Assembly: GCA_003344405.1 (NCBI GenBank)
Contig: NOWV01000026.1
Location: 186,001-250,000, forward strand
Length of the DNA stretch: 64,000 nt
Reading direction: 5' to 3'
Source: Trichoplax sp. H2
Taxonomy: Eukaryota; Placozoa; Uniplacotomia; Trichoplacea
This document shows, piece after piece, positions 62,927-64,000 of the stretch (the first letter of the stretch is position 1; every line of letters starts with the position of its first letter). The notes beneath the pieces are model-generated. The model searched no databases, had not been told where the DNA came from, and saw nothing but the letters and a program-made list of their open reading frames with translations. The position numbers and the translations under genes were made by a program.

Positions 62927-64000
62927 TATTTTTTTCATATTAGTCATTTATGCTATTTGAAATATACAGTGGGTTTCTCTGATTTCTTTTCTTCATCAAA
63001 CTAGATTTGATTATAAGTTACAGCTGCTTTGATCATAACAATGCTGGAATAGCTGCAATCGGTATCTATGTATGCTGTTAATTAAACATACGGTAAGCAG
63101 TAGTAACGCTATGATGATATTAAATTACAGACGGAGTCGATATTAGCATTATAGAATAACATCAGAGGAGCTTATGCTACACATGTGAGCGTAAAATTTA
63201 AGTCTTAATTTGTACCTATATATAATAAGTATTTCTAAAATTTTATTAAGCAACATAATCGTTCTAAATCAGTAATCTTTTTACTGTAGATAAATAGATT
63301 TAAAATTTAGAAATTGTCGAGAGAGAAATACGAGTATTTATGCTAATAGTAGACTCCTATTAATAATTAATTAATATGTCATGTTACTGTAATATCGCTC
63401 GCTATTCACTTTTAGCCAAATTTTTAATTATATTTTGAATATATTAAATAAATATAAATATTTGTACTTATAGCAATTAATCTGATCTTTAAGAAGGTTT
63501 CAAACGTTTTCACCTTTGCTGAAGTTATGCACTGTATTGAATAAGTATTCGGAAAATTTATTAGCCATAAAAATATTCATAAACTACATTATAAGTATCT
63601 TGTATCTATTAAATCATATATTTTGTTTACAATCATTAAAATACCGTTTGCGTCTGTAATCAGTTCTCTACGTATTTATACTTTTAAACTACGAATATTA
63701 CTTGTTGGTATGATTACAAACTAAGTTTACAAAAGATAGTACTTTATTGAGTGCAATAATAAAACTGAACTGAAGATGAACTAAACTATCTGAGAAATTT
63801 AATCTTTTAGCATGATCCTAATTTAGACCTCATAACTCGTAATAGTCATGTTAGACACTGAGAAGTAATGTAGACTACAATACAGTAATATTAGCATCAT
63901 CCCTATGATGACAGCTATTAGCAACAATATTTTGTTATGATATTAATTCGCGATATGCAGTACTAATCCTATAAATGGCATTTAATACATTGGTCGCTTG
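62927..64000. other. Downstream of ZZZ3, nothing recognised
   Basis: AT-rich sequence with no exon, RNA gene or dense repeat that I can support. Confidence 0.5.

Overview
The window looks like nuclear DNA of an early-branching animal. It is AT-rich, and almost every gene is split into short exons by small GT-AG introns. The genes are orthologs of well-known animal genes: GPSM2/LGN, MAN1B1, TRMT10B, DUS1L, ACTR5, GNL1, XPR1, STX6, ZZZ3 and gamma-synergin. A placozoan (Trichoplax/Hoilungia type) is my best guess from gene content, compactness and intron density; this is inference, and another early-branching animal is possible. There is no bacterial-style operon, CRISPR array or phage. I built the exon models by hand: I translated across splice sites, checked reading phase at every junction, and compared with the human proteins as remembered.

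Layout: 1-1970 (-) gamma-synergin-like gene, running off the left edge; 2.0-3.9 kb a repeat field with a 20-N gap inside a duplicated segment; 3989-11614 (+) GPSM2/Pins with five GoLoco motifs; 12461-18492 (-) MAN1B1; 21250-21664 (+) weak hypothetical gene; 22698-26699 (+) synaptotagmin-like tandem-C2 protein; 27578-29123 (-) TRMT10B; 29381-31543 (-) a DUS1L homolog that has lost its active-site motifs; 32807-37396 (-) ACTR5; 38427-42603 (+) GNL1; 43876-49166 (-) XPR1; 51381-53375 (+) an intronless ANK/ARM-TIR-SAM protein; 54080-57552 (-) STX6 with an apparent U12-type AT-AC intron; 58969-62926 (+) ZZZ3.

The genes are housekeeping and cell-biology genes with no single shared pathway. The nearest thing to a functional pair is TRMT10B and the DUS1L homolog, two tRNA-modification families lying 257 bp apart on the same strand. 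The intergenic stretches, and some introns, carry a period-5 TAC(A/T)G repeat that is its own reverse complement.

The most interesting points are the dihydrouridine-synthase-like pseudoenzyme and its possible read-through into TRMT10B, the fifth GoLoco motif, the U12 intron, the unusual intronless TIR-SAM protein with Gln at the catalytic Glu position, and the orientation-switching pentanucleotide repeat.
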